Assembly (NCBI GenBank): GCA_949987705.1
Contig: OX465285.1
Location: forward strand, 89,661,975 to 89,725,974
Direction of reading: 5' to 3'
Length of the DNA stretch: 64,000 nt
From: Thereva unica
Lineage: Eukaryota; Arthropoda; Insecta; Diptera; Therevidae
Shown here: piece by piece, positions 45,820-58,524 of the stretch
Numbering within the stretch: position 1 is the stretch's first letter
How the letters are laid out: each line of letters starts with the position of its first letter
Translations under genes and position numbers: made by a program
Notes under the pieces: generated by a model
Databases searched by the model: none
The model's input: the letters and a program-made list of their open reading frames with translations, nothing else
What the model was told of the DNA's origin: nothing

Positions 45820-47240
45820 CGATCCCATTTCAAACCTGAGTGTCGTTTCTTCCGTAAACCATCTCAAACAAGTAATAAATCTTCTAAATTACGGGATACC
45901 AATCTTCGAGATTTTCGCAAGCGGGCTTAGAAAGAGTTCACCAAATGTGGTTAGTCTCGGCCGTGAGAGAGGAAATATAGCGCCATTTCCTCCTCATCTC
46001 AAGACCCTAGCGGTTTGCATGCGACCCTATCAGGCAGTGTCCGGTCAGCACTCCTACTATAGCTGAGAGGTCTTGGTTAATTTGGCCAAGGTTCATTTAT
46101 TAAGATCCCTCCAATGCTTCTTCGTTTGTCGCATTGTGTGCTGTTTAAGGAGGTCCACCACCGGAGTTTAAGGGGGCCCAAGGCATACCAACCCTTTCCT
46201 TTCGTGGAAGGAGAGTGGCGGTCGTGCCTTTTCTAGACAGTTCGTCAGCTTTACAATTTAATTCCCCTCTATATTTCGGCGATCGGGCACCTAGATTCTG
46301 AACTGTTGAGCCATCTCGTTAAAATATCTGCGACACTCAGAGGTAGTTCAAGAGCTATTCGTGCAAGAACGCGGGGCTTACAGAGCCACTTGGCTATCTG
46401 AGGAAATGTATACAGTCCGATTCCTATCGTCTTGCTGGTTGATTAGTAGAACAGCTTCATTTATGGCTAGAACCTCCGCTTGGTATAATACTGTAGTGGA
46501 TCGGGTAAACGGAAGGAGACTCCAATCCTAAGGTCTGGGGAAAAGACTCTTCCTCCTTAAGCTCGCTCCTCGAGCTTAGAGAAATCAATGACGAAGTTTA
46601 TGGCACCGTGTGGTCTCTCCATTCACGACGTAAAAGGATGTGGACTCCTAGTTCCTCGTGAATGTTATCTCGGGAATGCAGAAGTCGGTTTGGGGACTGG
46701 GACGATACAGGGTTCCGCAGCACCTTTCTGTTTCCAGTCCAAAAACCAGATTTTTTTATTATAAGGGTTGCGATGGTTGCGCTTTCCCTTGTCACAAGAT
46801 TCTAAGGAGAGAACTAAAACATAACATTTAGGGCATCTGTAGGTGTGGAGCCGTGTGCCTCTGTTATGCATAATTCAACACATTGTTGTACTTTCTGTAT
46901 TTTGCCGCTGGACTTACTTTAGGTTGGACACCATACTAAAAATTCTTTTTAGGAATATTATGGACGATCGCTGTGTTTGTCCATCGTACTATGTTAGGGG
47001 AGATATCGATATCTTAGCGCTATATTCGTTGTGTTAATGCGCTCTTCTGTGTTTTCATTCCAGAGGTGTTTCTTGTCCAGAACTACTCGCAGATATTTGG
47101 CATTGTTGCTAAATTGGAGCCTAGCATTGTTATTTCGGGGGTTACTGGGTTAACGCTGGGTTTGCAGGTGGCATTCCAGCTTGAGAGGATTTGTAACACC
47201 GCCTACATGAGATTACAGAGGGCTTGAGGAAAATTCACCG
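45820..47240 (-). pseudogene. LINE fragment: RT C-terminus, RNase H and zinc-finger tail
   Basis: Minus strand, in order: NAKYLRVVLDKKHLWNENTE then ERI (47040-47110, the KYLGVxLDxKLxW motif after the RT palm); VQQCVELCITEAHGSTPTDA then LNVMF (46820-46880, the thumb region); frame-shifted FVIDFSKLEERA (46565-46605) where RNase H has FTDGSKxxxG; AEVLAINEAVLLINQ-like residues in an alternate frame with YISSDSQVAL (46375-46480); a GHR/GN segment near 46270; and RRLTTFGELFLSPLA-like residues (45890-45960), the tail after the CxxC finger. Many frameshifts and stops. I/LOA/jockey-type with RNase H. Confidence 0.75.
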
Positions 47241-50200
47241 ATAACCTTATGGGGAAAAAATTAAGCTCTATCGGAATAAATAGTATGATGCCGGGTAGTT
47301 TGATCGAAATACGTGAAATGTGACATTATGAATAGACTAAAAAGATTTAAGCTTAGCTCACACGACGATTTTCGAACAAGAGCTTCTTAATTCGACTTTG
47401 TCGGTGTTTTTGATGTTGGTACACCCCAACAGGCAAGTTTTTCAGCAGAACCACATTGGACCTAACTTAAGGCCAAAAGTGGGTTCGGCAACAAAACCAC
47501 CTTTTGCCCAAACAACCCCTCCCCCCTGTGTTTCTCACAGAACCATCTTTTGCCCTAACTAATCCTCCAAAAGTGGACAAAACGCCATTATGCCCACACT
47601 AAATGCACAAATAGATTGCAGTGGGGTTGGCGACAGTGACAGGAAAACAATTTAAAATACACGAACCACCATTATGTGCTAACACAACCTGCAGGCTGTC
47701 AGCAAAATACTATATTTATACTAACTCCGAAAATTATTCCGAAAATTGAGATTCTCCAATAATATCAGAAAAAGGAAGAAACCTAAAATAGAACTGAACA
47801 TTTACATACCTAAAAGACCGATTTTGGTCTATTTAAGAACAAAATTTAATACTACATATATGATACTAAAAATATAGAATCCATTTCTGTTTTTGGCAAC
47901 TTTCCGGAAAATATAGAAAGTTTTAAACAGAACAGACTTTTTCTCACCCATAATCGAAGGTTAGATAACTAAATATTAAATGGTTTATTTTTATCCGAAA
48001 AAAATTCTATTCCAAAAGTTTTTCTTCACAAAACTAAACTCCGAAAAATTATTCCGAAAAACCAAAATTAATATAGAACAACTGATTTTTTTTAAAACTG
48101 GTATATTCACCAATTTATTGTTTCAGCATAAATTCACAAAAAATATTTTGGAAATTCACGGAAGAGATATCAAGGTCGTTGTCTGTCTGTCTGTTGGTAA
48201 TTTTTATTTCTTTTTAATGTTTTTTTACAAGTGTTAATACAACTAGGGAAGACTTTTTTTCTACCATACTTAAAGAGATGCTGTACCAATACGGTGTACG
48301 CTCTCTATCAATGACATTTTTTGGAGTTTCAATTAGAAGACCTGGGATTATCAAAAACTACCTTTAAGAGCAAGAAACAGCATTGCCAGGTAAGAATTGT
48401 ATCTGAATAAATTTTGAAGGGTAATTATTAGGTAAATTGCTTTTTCGGAGTTAAAAAGTTAAAAGTGAAATTTTCTTAAGTAACTTCACCTATAAAGTTC
48501 ATACATTGAGTCATCAGTTTCCAGCTAACGACCTTAATTGATTCATGAATTCATGCAAACCAGTGAGTCAACTTTAACCTTTACAATGAAATCAAAATTA
48601 ACTTATTGTGAAATTCACAAGCGGTGCGTCACCTGAATACCGAATTGCTCAAAATCCAAAAATAGTTCAAGAAAATCATCAAAAAAAATCATCTCCCACA
48701 AAACAGTTTAATCAACAGATTTAATATTTTTCACCTAGATTTCTAAAAACAAAATTTAGATGTGGAAAGCTAACAAAGTACCACTAAGCATCACACTTAA
48801 GAAAAAGTACCACAACAGCACCTAAAACGGTCCCAAAAGAAAACGACTTTCGTGCGAGAGTTGAAACACCAGTTTTAATAAGATACAAGATGCCCAACAA
48901 CAGCAACAACAACGCCAACAACAACAAGAAACTTGATTGCCCACCCCGACCGCATATACCCCTTTGTAACATCTTGTAAGTCTTTCTTGGCCAGTCCCGC
49001 GACGTAGCTGGCTGCATGCGTCTTAAGGTATTGATGGAGTCTCAAACGAAATCGAAAAACAGGTTTTGCAGTGCGCACAGGTAAGGCGAGGAGAAGGTGT
49101 GGAGCCTGCTGGAGACCTTTGGATTTGACGACTACAAGACGACCACGACGCTTCGGTTTTTACTTCTCTCTTCTTCAGGTAGAGCTAACAGAAGGCCCCA
49201 ACCGTGCTAGTGCAGCGCATTCGAGTACTTTGACCTAAATAGGAATCAGTTGTTGTTAGCTGCTGGAGCCTAGTTTGTTGGGTACAGTCTTCCGAGTGTA
49301 CCTCAAGGGCCTTTTCGTAATGCCACAGCAGATTGTATATACCTGTGTGTGTGAGTGCTCGCTGTCTTATCTCCTTAAATGCACACGTCTGCTGTAGCTT
49401 GTTTCCTTGCTGCTAAATTAGTGGCTTTAACATTATTACAGCATCCATTGACCTCAGAATCTACCTTTATACACAGTCGAGGCTGCAGCCAGCATGGGTG
49501 CATGTAATTTCAGGAAATTGTTATCCATTTCCAGCAGCAACCACCTCTATCGGTCGACCAAGCGATTCACTTCCCGAGATAGTCTTAAGATTGATACTGT
49601 TTCCAGATCTTACATGCAATATCCAATAAGAGCTCAGCCACGAAACTAATTTTCATAGATGAATGCTGTTTGATGATGTCTCCTCTGAATGCAAACGACG
49701 CTCGGTGTCCGATTATATCACTGCAGGGCGAGAGTGAGTGGAGCGATATCGGTCAGACCCGACCAACTTCTGGTGCCTTTCGGAGTCAATTAGTAATATT
49801 GGAATTAGACGCAAGATCTCGTAGATGCAGCAAATGTATCTTTACAGGAAAAAAAACGACTTATGATTGACGTACGAGGTCTATCTGGTCATTATTCTTA
49901 TTAAGAGCGCCCTTGTGCAGTTGTAGTATGAATATAGAGATCGAGCGGCTCGTTTTTTATTCGTCATCTGCATAAACAATTTCAACAATCTTTTACGGGG
50001 ATATAAATTGTGCGGTTTGTAAAATAGAGAAAAACCTTGGGACGTTTTTGTTTTGGATAGAATGAAAAAAGAAGTTTCGGTTTGGGTTTTGTAGATTAGT
50101 TGAGTGAGTAATAACTGATTTGTAACGATGTAGTCAGTGATTGGAAAGGTTTCTATGCTGGTTGAGAGAGTGGTTAAAAGTAACATTAAATTGATGTGGC

Positions 50201-50434
50201 TTTTGTTGGTTTTCTCTTGTGAAATTGATTTATGTTTTAAGTAGTGTTATAAGCGATGTCAATGGTTTTTCAGCTATATAACTTTTAGTGGAAACCATTG
50301 GAACATATAATATTGCTGTACTTGCACTACCATAAAATTTAAGACTCTCGTTTTAAAGCCCTAATATGAAAAGCATTACTCCGGCCCGATGTCAGGAGTA
50401 TCATACCGAAAGTGAACACAAGTCCTATAGCTAT
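47241..50434. other. non-coding, nothing recognised; CAA and TCTG repeats
   Basis: ACCACCTTTTGCCC/ACCATCTTTTGCCC recurs at 47497 and 47540. A (GTCT)n run lies at 48178-48194 and a CAA-rich tract at 48895-48928. The island at 48800-49500 is unique. No gene called. Confidence 0.35.
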
Positions 50435-50620
50435 CCGAGTAAAAATAAAAAAATGCCTTACAACGGGCGAACACCGGCCAGTTGGTTTTTCAGTGGGCAT
50501 ATGATGGCCGTATTTTTAATGGAACCTGCATATGGGCTCATGACGGCCAAACTTGACAAAAAGATTTAAATGGCCAAGTACAGAGCTGTACACACGAGCA
50601 TACGACGGCGAATTTGAGCA
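50435..50620 (+). mobile_element. MITE, CCCGAGC family (copy 2, one end)
   Basis: Left terminal repeat CCGAGTAAAAATAAAAAAAT, GCCTTACAACGGGCGAACAC, CGGCC matches that of 26751-27025. Inside, a degenerate unit GCATATGATGGCCGTA / GCTCATGACGGCCAA / GCATACGACGGCGAA is repeated. No right terminal repeat follows, so the copy is truncated. Confidence 0.7.
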
Positions 50621-51639
50621 AAAAAAAAAAAAATAAATTCGCACCAAATGTATTGTCGAATTTATTTTAGGGCAGCAACAACAAGCAGGCAGTAACCTTA
50701 AGACTTGTTCTGTTCTAGGCTACACTATGTAACCTTCAGTATATTCGGGAATCAAGAACCGATCGTTAATTCTGAAGTTCTAAATGAACTTATTCCTACC
50801 ACAGATTTTAACTATTGGGTTGTAGGTTGACCTTTTCGGTCGACATAACCAACTTTCAAGATTCCGTAGTCGGAAAAAACAGACTTCTGAGAAAATAGTT
50901 TAGCACTAGTGGAAAATTGACTACATAGTACCAGCTCTGGTGCCAAAGTAATCCTGAGAGAAGCTAGTTCTAGTTTTTCTAAAGAATTTGTCTTTCTTGA
51001 TCGAAGCAAACTTCCTTCGTACTTGGTTCGCTGCACTGAACCGCGTGGTCGAATTCATATTAAGTACATATGTTGAAGCGGCGCTGGTATCAGATTTGGT
51101 TTTCGTGATAGCGTCCTCCTCCTGAAAACGAAAAACCGCTCGGCCGAATACCCTACGATCGGGACGTAATAGAATTCGGTAGCATTGTTGGTCTGCACGA
51201 TATAGTGCAGTTACAAACGTCGTTTCAACAAAAAAAAACGGCTGGACCGAATTTTATAAAAAAAAATTTCAGATAATATTTCCGCTAATACGCTTCGTAT
51301 GATACCTTAACGAAGTCAATATTTTGTTTGTATCGCAAGTCGTTTGCGCGTTGGTTTTCATATTTTAGCTGCGGACCTCGTAGTGTTATGTGGCTGGCCT
51401 GCATAGAACACGCACAGCTCCAAGATGGAGTCTGACGTGAGTGCCTTAATCTGGGACAAACTCTTCAGGTTTAACAAATTGATCAGCTTGGGTACTCTAG
51501 CTACTGTCTTTCAAGAAGAAGTTTAGATACTCTATATCAATCCGCATGGACTTAAGAAAGGCCCAAGACAGACAGGATTCTGATCCTTAATTATTGGGTC
51601 CAATATTCATCCATCTGGTCTATCTGGTGAAAAGGGATC
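50621..51639. other. non-coding, nothing recognised
   Basis: Contains a poly-A tract (about 50618-50630) and an AT-rich block. The minus ORF 50812-51036 is short and without domain. Its left end may be the 3' UTR of the LINE fragment that follows on the minus strand. Confidence 0.3.
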
Positions 51640-52560
51640 TTGAAAATCGGACTCTCAAGGCACATATACCAAGTACTGGAGTTTCATGGCTAATTTGGCG
51701 AACTAAAAAACAGTTTCTTCCTGTAGCGTCATTCAGCGCGGGAAGATATTTGCAATCTCTGAGTAGGCGGCTGAAGTCCAACAAGCATCCTGGCCTATGC
51801 CGCAAATAAAAAGATCTAACAGGCCAAGGCGATACTTTTGGATTCGACACCTTATTTCTTCTTCTTCTGCTTTTGTGATCCGAGCGGCACGTCCCCGCAA
51901 AGGATACGTTGCTGTCGATGCCGCTGGGTCCCGAACTCTTTTCACCATTCGTTTCCACTCTTACAGATTTTTGGCGATAATTAATATCCGTTGATTGTTT
52001 AAGTCGCTCTCGATATTCTCTAGCCAGGTTTTCTTCGGTGCCGATCGCTGAATTCTCCAGTCTGCCGGACGGTCTCACCAAAGTAGTTTTCGTGGCCAAG
52101 CGATTATTATCACATCACCGAACATGTCCAAACCATCGTAGTCGACGTTTTTGTTTTTCTTCGATCAGCGTCTGTTGATCGCATTTTTGTCTAACTATCT
52201 CGTTTCGAGGGCGATCGCGGATTGAGAAACTGAAAATCTGCCTTAAGCAACGCATTTAGAAGACCTTGAGCTTGCTAACGTTCGGCTTGAGCAGGGTCCA
52301 CGTTTCCGATCAATAAAGAAGAATCGGTAAGATCAACGTTCGGTTCGTTCGTTGGCCGATGTGGCTGTGAACGTCGATGCCACTTTCTTTTGCTCAACCA
52401 ATAATCCCAAATATCTGAACAACGGACCCTGATCGATTTGGGTTCCATCGAGGTGAACACTGGCTTTCGATCCATCCGTTGTGAGCACTTTGGTCTTTTC
52501 CGCATTGATTTTTAACTCTTATGACTGGGCAATTCGAGAAATGTCATATAAGATGTCACC
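51640..52560 (-). pseudogene. LINE RT C-terminal fragment (RTE/CR1-like)
   Basis: Minus strand from 52560: DILYDISRIAQ, LKINAEKTKVLTTDGSKA, VHLDGTQIDQGPLFRYLGLL then VEQKKV (52360-52530). This is the K-T-K...YLG block that follows the YADD box in this LINE group. Then frame-shifted sequence to ENIESDLNNQRILIIAKN and EWKRMVKRVRDPAAS, YPLRGRAARITKAEEEEI (51800-52040). The same C-terminal order is found at 18540-18722. The palm with YADD is absent upstream, and at least three frameshifts break the ORF. The 159-aa ORF at 51620-52099 is a shifted frame of the same fragment. Confidence 0.75.
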
Positions 52561-55458
52561 ATACTAAAAAGAAGGAATGCATCTATGTATAGCTTTGCTG
52601 CATTCGCACATGCCAATTCATATAACACCCCAAAGGATACTTCAGCGTGAACGATCTTCGATCAAGCTATTGATATATGTATGAATGTATGCCCAACTAT
52701 ATTGATGGTGCTTAAATCGTTTCATTCATATTTTCAGTATGTCGAAATTTCTCTGTCGCTTTCACAGCGTACAGTTTCCTCGTTTAAGGCCTTTCTTGTA
52801 ACCGATCGTGCCGTTCTATGGGCTAGTAGGATCGTTGTGGTTTAAAGTTTGCCTGTTCACTGAGGCTTTGTTATTCCTAGCTAGCAATATTTTGAAGGCA
52901 AGCTAGTACCAGAATGAAACCCATCACGGCGCTGCATAAGCCTACTTAGGAATGATCATAGTTTTCTTTTGCTAAACAGACAACATCTTGTGAGACTTAA
53001 ATTTGTCGTTCTTAATGTCCTTGAAGCTTTTAACCTTGTAGATTTCATAATTTTTCATTTTCCCTTTCTTCTGGAAATTCCACAAAAGAACTATTTATGA
53101 GTAAAAATATGGCTTGGGAATGATATGAATCATAATAATATTCAGAATACGAAACTAATTTATGGAAGTTTGCTTTGTGGGTGTTTATTTTTAGAACCAT
53201 TTTCCTGATTGAACGTTTTTCAGTTGGGATATTTCTATGTCATAACTTAAGCTTTTCTTCGTGTGATTCAAACCATGTAAACAGTCATCATAAACTAACT
53301 TATTGTTTATGGAATGGGTGAAAGGATATAATACCAGTTACCAAAGGCACCTAGGGGGCTCTGAGTGTGTAAAGAAAATTTTACTATGACTAATGGTGGG
53401 TCGACACGATAAAGACTTCTGTCTATAGAATTTTATCAGCGGAACAAAGAAAAGTAGCCAGAAGCATTCTGTCGACATGTCCGCATAGATATTCTGTCGG
53501 CCTTTTCACTCAAGCTTTACAGTCGGTGTAGAAGTCGCAGGGAAGGTGGGACGGACAAAAGTCCTTGCCAAGGACTCAATTAGGGGAAACTTCAACGCCT
53601 ACATTTTCAAATCTCGAGTGTGCTTTTAGAAGTGTATGTATATGAGATGTTATCATGATCACTTGTGTTACAATAGCTTATAGGAAAGTATTCTAATTTG
53701 TATTTTTAGACTTTTGAAAAAACTAAATCGCACATTTGATATATTCCCGATATGGCATTAACGTTTCATCACCTCCCTTTGCTTCAATCCACCACCATAC
53801 CATGCCAAAACGTAAGAATATGGAAATCAACCAAGTAGTAAAGTTAATAAATTCATAGCTCATTATTTAAATTAATAAAAAGTCAAAACAGAATCAATCA
53901 ACGATCTAATACCACATCCAAGTACCCCTAAAACCACCCCCACAATAAAATTAAGTATTCAAAGCCACAAATGAACCTACTCCGCTAAATGCTCATGCAT
54001 CAGCGAAACCCTCCATCAGCGCTTTTCTAATTTATTCCCTTTTTACTTTATTGTTTTAAGTTAGTTATTGTTATTGATTACCCACCATTTAGCCCAATTT
54101 TTATATTTTATTCCTCGTTCCTAGATTATACTTCCTTCAGCCTTATCCCTTTACCTAAGTACACACAGAGAACAAAACCATCACAATTAACCACGGAATT
54201 CAAGGGGGTAAAAATGTTTTAACCGGAATATGGAAAAATTTCCCGATCGATATAACCGTTGCCAGGTGAAAAGTTATGCGATTGCCTTTCTTAACGAACT
54301 TTCAAGGTGATTAACCAACGTCGGTTTCATAAAAAATCGCTATGAAGGAAAAAAAACAAACTCAACCCGGAAAAGCTACGCTGCGAATTACTATACCCTC
54401 TACCTGTACGCCAAAGAAATCGACGTTCTTAGAATTTATTAGAATGGTCTTGAAGCAGAGCAGAATGTGGAGCGTGTTCAGAAGGTAATTTCTTAATAGT
54501 TCGGTTTCTGGGATGTTTGTGTCACGCTATTTCATAAAAAATAACGTGGATGTATTGTTTGTGGTAAATGTCGATGTAGTTTTAGGGGTAGTTGTTTCAT
54601 GGTTTGGTAGATTTTATATTTTAGGTTGAGCGAAATTTTGTTTTTGGGTTTATGGGAGTGACAGACATTTCGTTTTTAGTTATAAAAATGGAAGCAGTTT
54701 TATTACTTCTGGATGGTAAAAGTTTAACGATTTTAAGACTCAATCATTCCAAAAATATAAATTGTATAATTCGTACTTATACCCGTAACCTAATTTCTAT
54801 TTCCTGCTTAACCTATTTCAGAGCCTTAGCTAGTTCTGTTCATTGAACATAGTGGAAAACACGCTAAGGTACGAATGAAGTAATTTAAGAAGTAGATTGT
54901 TAAGCATGGGGACGACACACTTACTCAGCTTTTAGTAGTTATCTAGGAACAAGAAGACTACGGAACACTTTCTGTTACTGGATCAACTCTGTGTTCAGAA
55001 TTCAGGGTTACGCAAATTATTTTGCCATCGCCAGTAAGGAGGACCCATATATCTCTTTGGGCTGGACGTAGTCTGTTGATCCACATGGGATCTATAACTG
55101 AAAGTCATGGGCAATACTTATACATCACGGAGCTATAAAACCAGGCTTCATAGTTTCATAACCAAATAGTTGGCCACAGTAGCCTGGGTCTAGGGCATTA
55201 GGCGCCCAACTACAATTCCAGTGGTCCGTGGTTGATTTTCACGCTCCTGCAAGATCCTGCAACAACAACAAACATAATTGACAACATTTCCCTGCTCTTT
55301 CTGCTGCCATACTCTGTGACCATAATAAACCGACGTGAGTGTACCATCATTTGGTCACCCGCCCAGGAGACGATGCCCTTGGTACTTATCTAGTTTTTTT
55401 ATTTGCCGAATAGACTCTTTTTCGAACGAGCATCACGCTCGACCCTTCGTTGCGTTGA
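52561..55458. other. non-coding, nothing recognised
   Basis: AT-rich; no domain-bearing ORF or terminal repeats. A few GTCGACA/GTCGGC-rich words at 53395-53560 suggest an unrecognised repeat. Confidence 0.3.
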
Positions 55459-55793
55459 GTATGGCCCGCGCCAAAACTATTGGAAATCTCAAAATCGCTT
55501 TTACCATGCGCAGTGAGAATCTCTACTGGTGCAGTGAGAGTCTCAAGCCTCCACCACGAAAGTAGATTCAAAATTCAAAAAGAAAAGCGTGCAACGCCAC
55601 GCTGTTTGTTAAAAAAACCCAAATTACCAGGTCATTTATATTCTCAATCAATCTTACTGGGACTCTTGTTGTGGTCAGATGCTATAAGGGAGTGAAGTTG
55701 GCTGTAAAAGAATTTCAACGGGGAAATTCCAACGCAGTTGCGCTTGATCGTGCGCATGCTAGTAAAATTCCCAATAGTTTTGGCGCAGGCCAT
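55459..55793. mobile_element. 335-bp inverted-repeat element, GCGCCAAAACTATTGG family
   Basis: GTATGGCCCGCGCCAAAACT then ATTGGAAAT (55459-55487) is matched in inverse orientation by ATTCCCAATAGTTTTGGCGC then AGGCCAT (55767-55793). The adjoining segment 55485-55600 (AAATCGCTTTTACCATGCGC, AGTGAGAATCTC, CCACGAAAGTAGATTC) is homologous, inverted, to 63010-63110. One-arm copies of the same motif also lie at 38696-38722 and 63081-63108. Could be a MITE or the conserved end region of a Helitron family. Confidence 0.6.
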
Positions 55794-56825
55794 AGTAGTG
55801 GAAGCAATGGTACCAAGATATCGTGTCGCGTTGATGACTAGTACTTGCTGCTGGTCGGGTAAAAGTTAATTTTTTGTTTGGACCCATGGGTTTGTATTTA
55901 GCGGGCACTCTGCTTCGCTTGTGGCGTCAATTTCATGTCTGAAGCTGGCTCATCCTCAGAATCAGCGCTTTGAGTTGATTGAAATGAATCATACAACACT
56001 TCCCTCAGCCAGTTGCATTTGCTGTTCGACTGTTCAAAATTTTTGCCTTTTATGCCACTGGTGAAGCTCTCACGACTGCTGCAGGCCAGCCCTTGCTTAT
56101 ACCGCAGCAAATTTAAGTGTACCCTGTGCTCGGTTGGTTCCTGGATTGATCACAGCTGATCCAAGCGTCTGATCTTGGATAGGCCACAAGCATCGATCAT
56201 CGATCGGTGATCTAGGCATTTATTGATTCGATTTGATGGTGAACATTCAGAATAAGATATCATGGGTTTTAACGAAAGCTCTGCAGGTTGGACTCGCACG
56301 AATGGCTTTTAGACAGAAGCAGATTTTGGGTGCCACTATATATAGGTTTAGTGGAGCCATTGTTTTCCTGACAGGAATGCATCTAAGAGCAGCTCTTGCA
56401 CCAACAAACAAATTTTTTGCCTCAACTCAATGCAAAAACCAAGGGCGGTAGCACAGAAGTCGTTTCAAGTCATATATATTGAGTTAGCCATTGACATTTA
56501 AAACTGGTAAGAAATGAGTTGACACAACTTCGAACGAGGGAAGACCTCAACTGTAGGCTTTGGCTTGAGGAAGATGGGTCTGCCCTTCGTTCTCTGTGTC
56601 TGTCTCCTTGTTTAAGGAGACCTTGCTCAAATAAGCTAAGTCTAATCGACAAGCTTCGGGGCAGCCTGTTGAACCTGTTAAGGAAATTCATACATAAATA
56701 GAGCAACTTAACTGTTGAGATATATTTCCGAGTTTCTTCAAAACAAACAATCTTACAAGCACCCACTCGCCCGCAGCTAGCACTCATAGCGAACAAATAG
56801 GCATGCCACAAAAGTACGCACCCTC
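55794..56825. other. non-coding; GATC-rich patch at 56130-56225
   Basis: No gene recognised. 56134-56220 has GATC seven times or so, including TGATCACAGCTGATCC and CGATCATCGATCGGTGATC, comparable with GATC-rich patches at 3910-3970 and 13065-13110. ORFs on both strands at 56470-56838 overlap and show no domain. Confidence 0.35.
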
Positions 56826-56908
56826 CCGCGATAGGCATTTACAGTCCCCCAGCTAAGTACTGACCATTTGTAATGCTGCTTGACCTACGTAATCGAACAA
56901 GTACCGTA
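56826..56908 (-). mobile_element. 5S-rRNA-derived SINE-like copy 4
   Basis: Minus strand: ACGGTACTTGTTCGATTACG, TAGGTCAAGCAGCATTACAA, ATGGTCAGTACTTAGCTGGG, GGACTGTAAATGCC. TTACGTAGGTCAAGCAGCAT is identical to copy 1, and these bases differ from true 5S rRNA (ATCACCGAAATTAAGCAGCG), showing shared ancestry within the family. The C box GGTCAGTACTTAG has one change. The right end past the C box is diverged. Confidence 0.68.
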
Positions 56909-58524
56909 CTAAAACCTGCTGAGTATGCTATTGGCGCCCTTTATGGTCACCAAGGGGTGACCTTTGGCCTTTTCTTCGTCCTGTACAGGCCATTTAGGCG
57001 AGTACATGCCAAGTGGTGGGAGCGTGCCGGCTAGTGTATGCCAGTTATAAAATAGGTGCGGGAGACTTTCATTTTAACTCGGATAGACATAGCACCATGC
57101 AGACTGGTAGTATAAAGTGAGCTAGGACAGCCAAATAGCAATACCGACCTAAGTTAACACTACCTAAATCCGCAATACTCCATCACGTTCTTTATCAACT
57201 ACTGAACATATTTTACTCCACACGATCCGTTAACTTTTCACTCTCCAAAAACACATCGCAACATTTACTGTCTCCTAGCAAACCACTTTACCGCAAAACT
57301 GATTAGAGGCCTACTTACAATCTCATATAAAGTCACTGTGGCAAAATTAATTCGCTTTCTTCAGTTAATTAATGTCGCGAATGTCTTCTTTCGCGCAACC
57401 AGTTTGTGGTAGTCGATCCTTTTAAGTGTTTTCGGTGCAGTCTGAGCACCCATTGATTTGTGAAACTTGTCTGTAATATGTTTTCCGATTTTGGATGAAC
57501 TTGCCCGTGAATTTATTTTTCACTGCTGCGGTTTGTTTCTTCGTCCATGGGTGAAATTGAAGGACGCCCAGACGGTGATTTTGGTGCGTGCAATCATTCT
57601 TTTTACCAGTACTTGAACTTAGTGTGTCTTTTCTAGGTTTGGTATACATATGTCATTCAAATTATCGTTCTTCCGATTATTTGGTGCATGTTACGTTACA
57701 TATATGTAGTTACTTCAGTTAATCTTCTCCAACCGACAAACCTTCAACAAAAATCCTCAAACTAGTTTGCGTGTTTGCTCAACAACAACGACACGAGAAT
57801 TTAAGCCCATTAATTCTTAACTATTCCAATTAAACTCCATCCAGTCTACACATTGCAGTCACACCTTTAGAGCAGCATACTCTCTATACGTGTATTTCCC
57901 TTACCTGATTACGAAACCAACTTTGATGGCAACGACTTGTCTGTTAAGCAGCAATAAAACTTTTCTTGTTTACTTGGCAAAATATGTAAGCAGCAAAATT
58001 GAAATTTATCGCAAACATTAAAAAAAAAATGATTTATTTTTAGTTTTTATGTAAACAGGACTGCATTTTGCATATGACTAACAAAATAAACATCAATGAA
58101 TTATCAGTAAGGAAAATATGAGGGTTAAACGTCATGCTTACCTAGTTTGAATGTGGGGAGAGAGTGCATATTGAATGGTGTTTGTATGGGTTAAAGTCAT
58201 ATTTTTCAGGCTTAATGTACTCGCAAAAATTTTAAGAAGTGAATCAATATTTTTCAGAAAATCCGGTTTTTAGTTTTGGTTGTGTTTTTTTGTTTCTTAC
58301 TTGTATTGTTTTTGAAATTATGCAACACCGGTTTTGTCTCTAGATTATTGAGCAATCATTTTTCTTGTCATATTGCGCTGAGAGAACGCAATCTCGTTGT
58401 TCATACTCCATGTAGGATTTTAAGATTTCCAAACGACATTTCTAACTATCTGTATTTCTATAGCAATTAATCATAAGTTCGCTTAACGATTTTTCAAACC
58501 TGTTACGTCCAAACTACCTAGGCT
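56909..58524. other. non-coding, nothing recognised
   Basis: AT-rich with poly-A near 58020. A minus ORF at 57422-57649 has no recognisable domain. Confidence 0.3.

Noticed and set aside
51620..52099. 159-aa minus-strand ORF as a gene
   Set aside because: It is a shifted frame of the LINE fragment; the LINE residues are read in the neighbouring frames.
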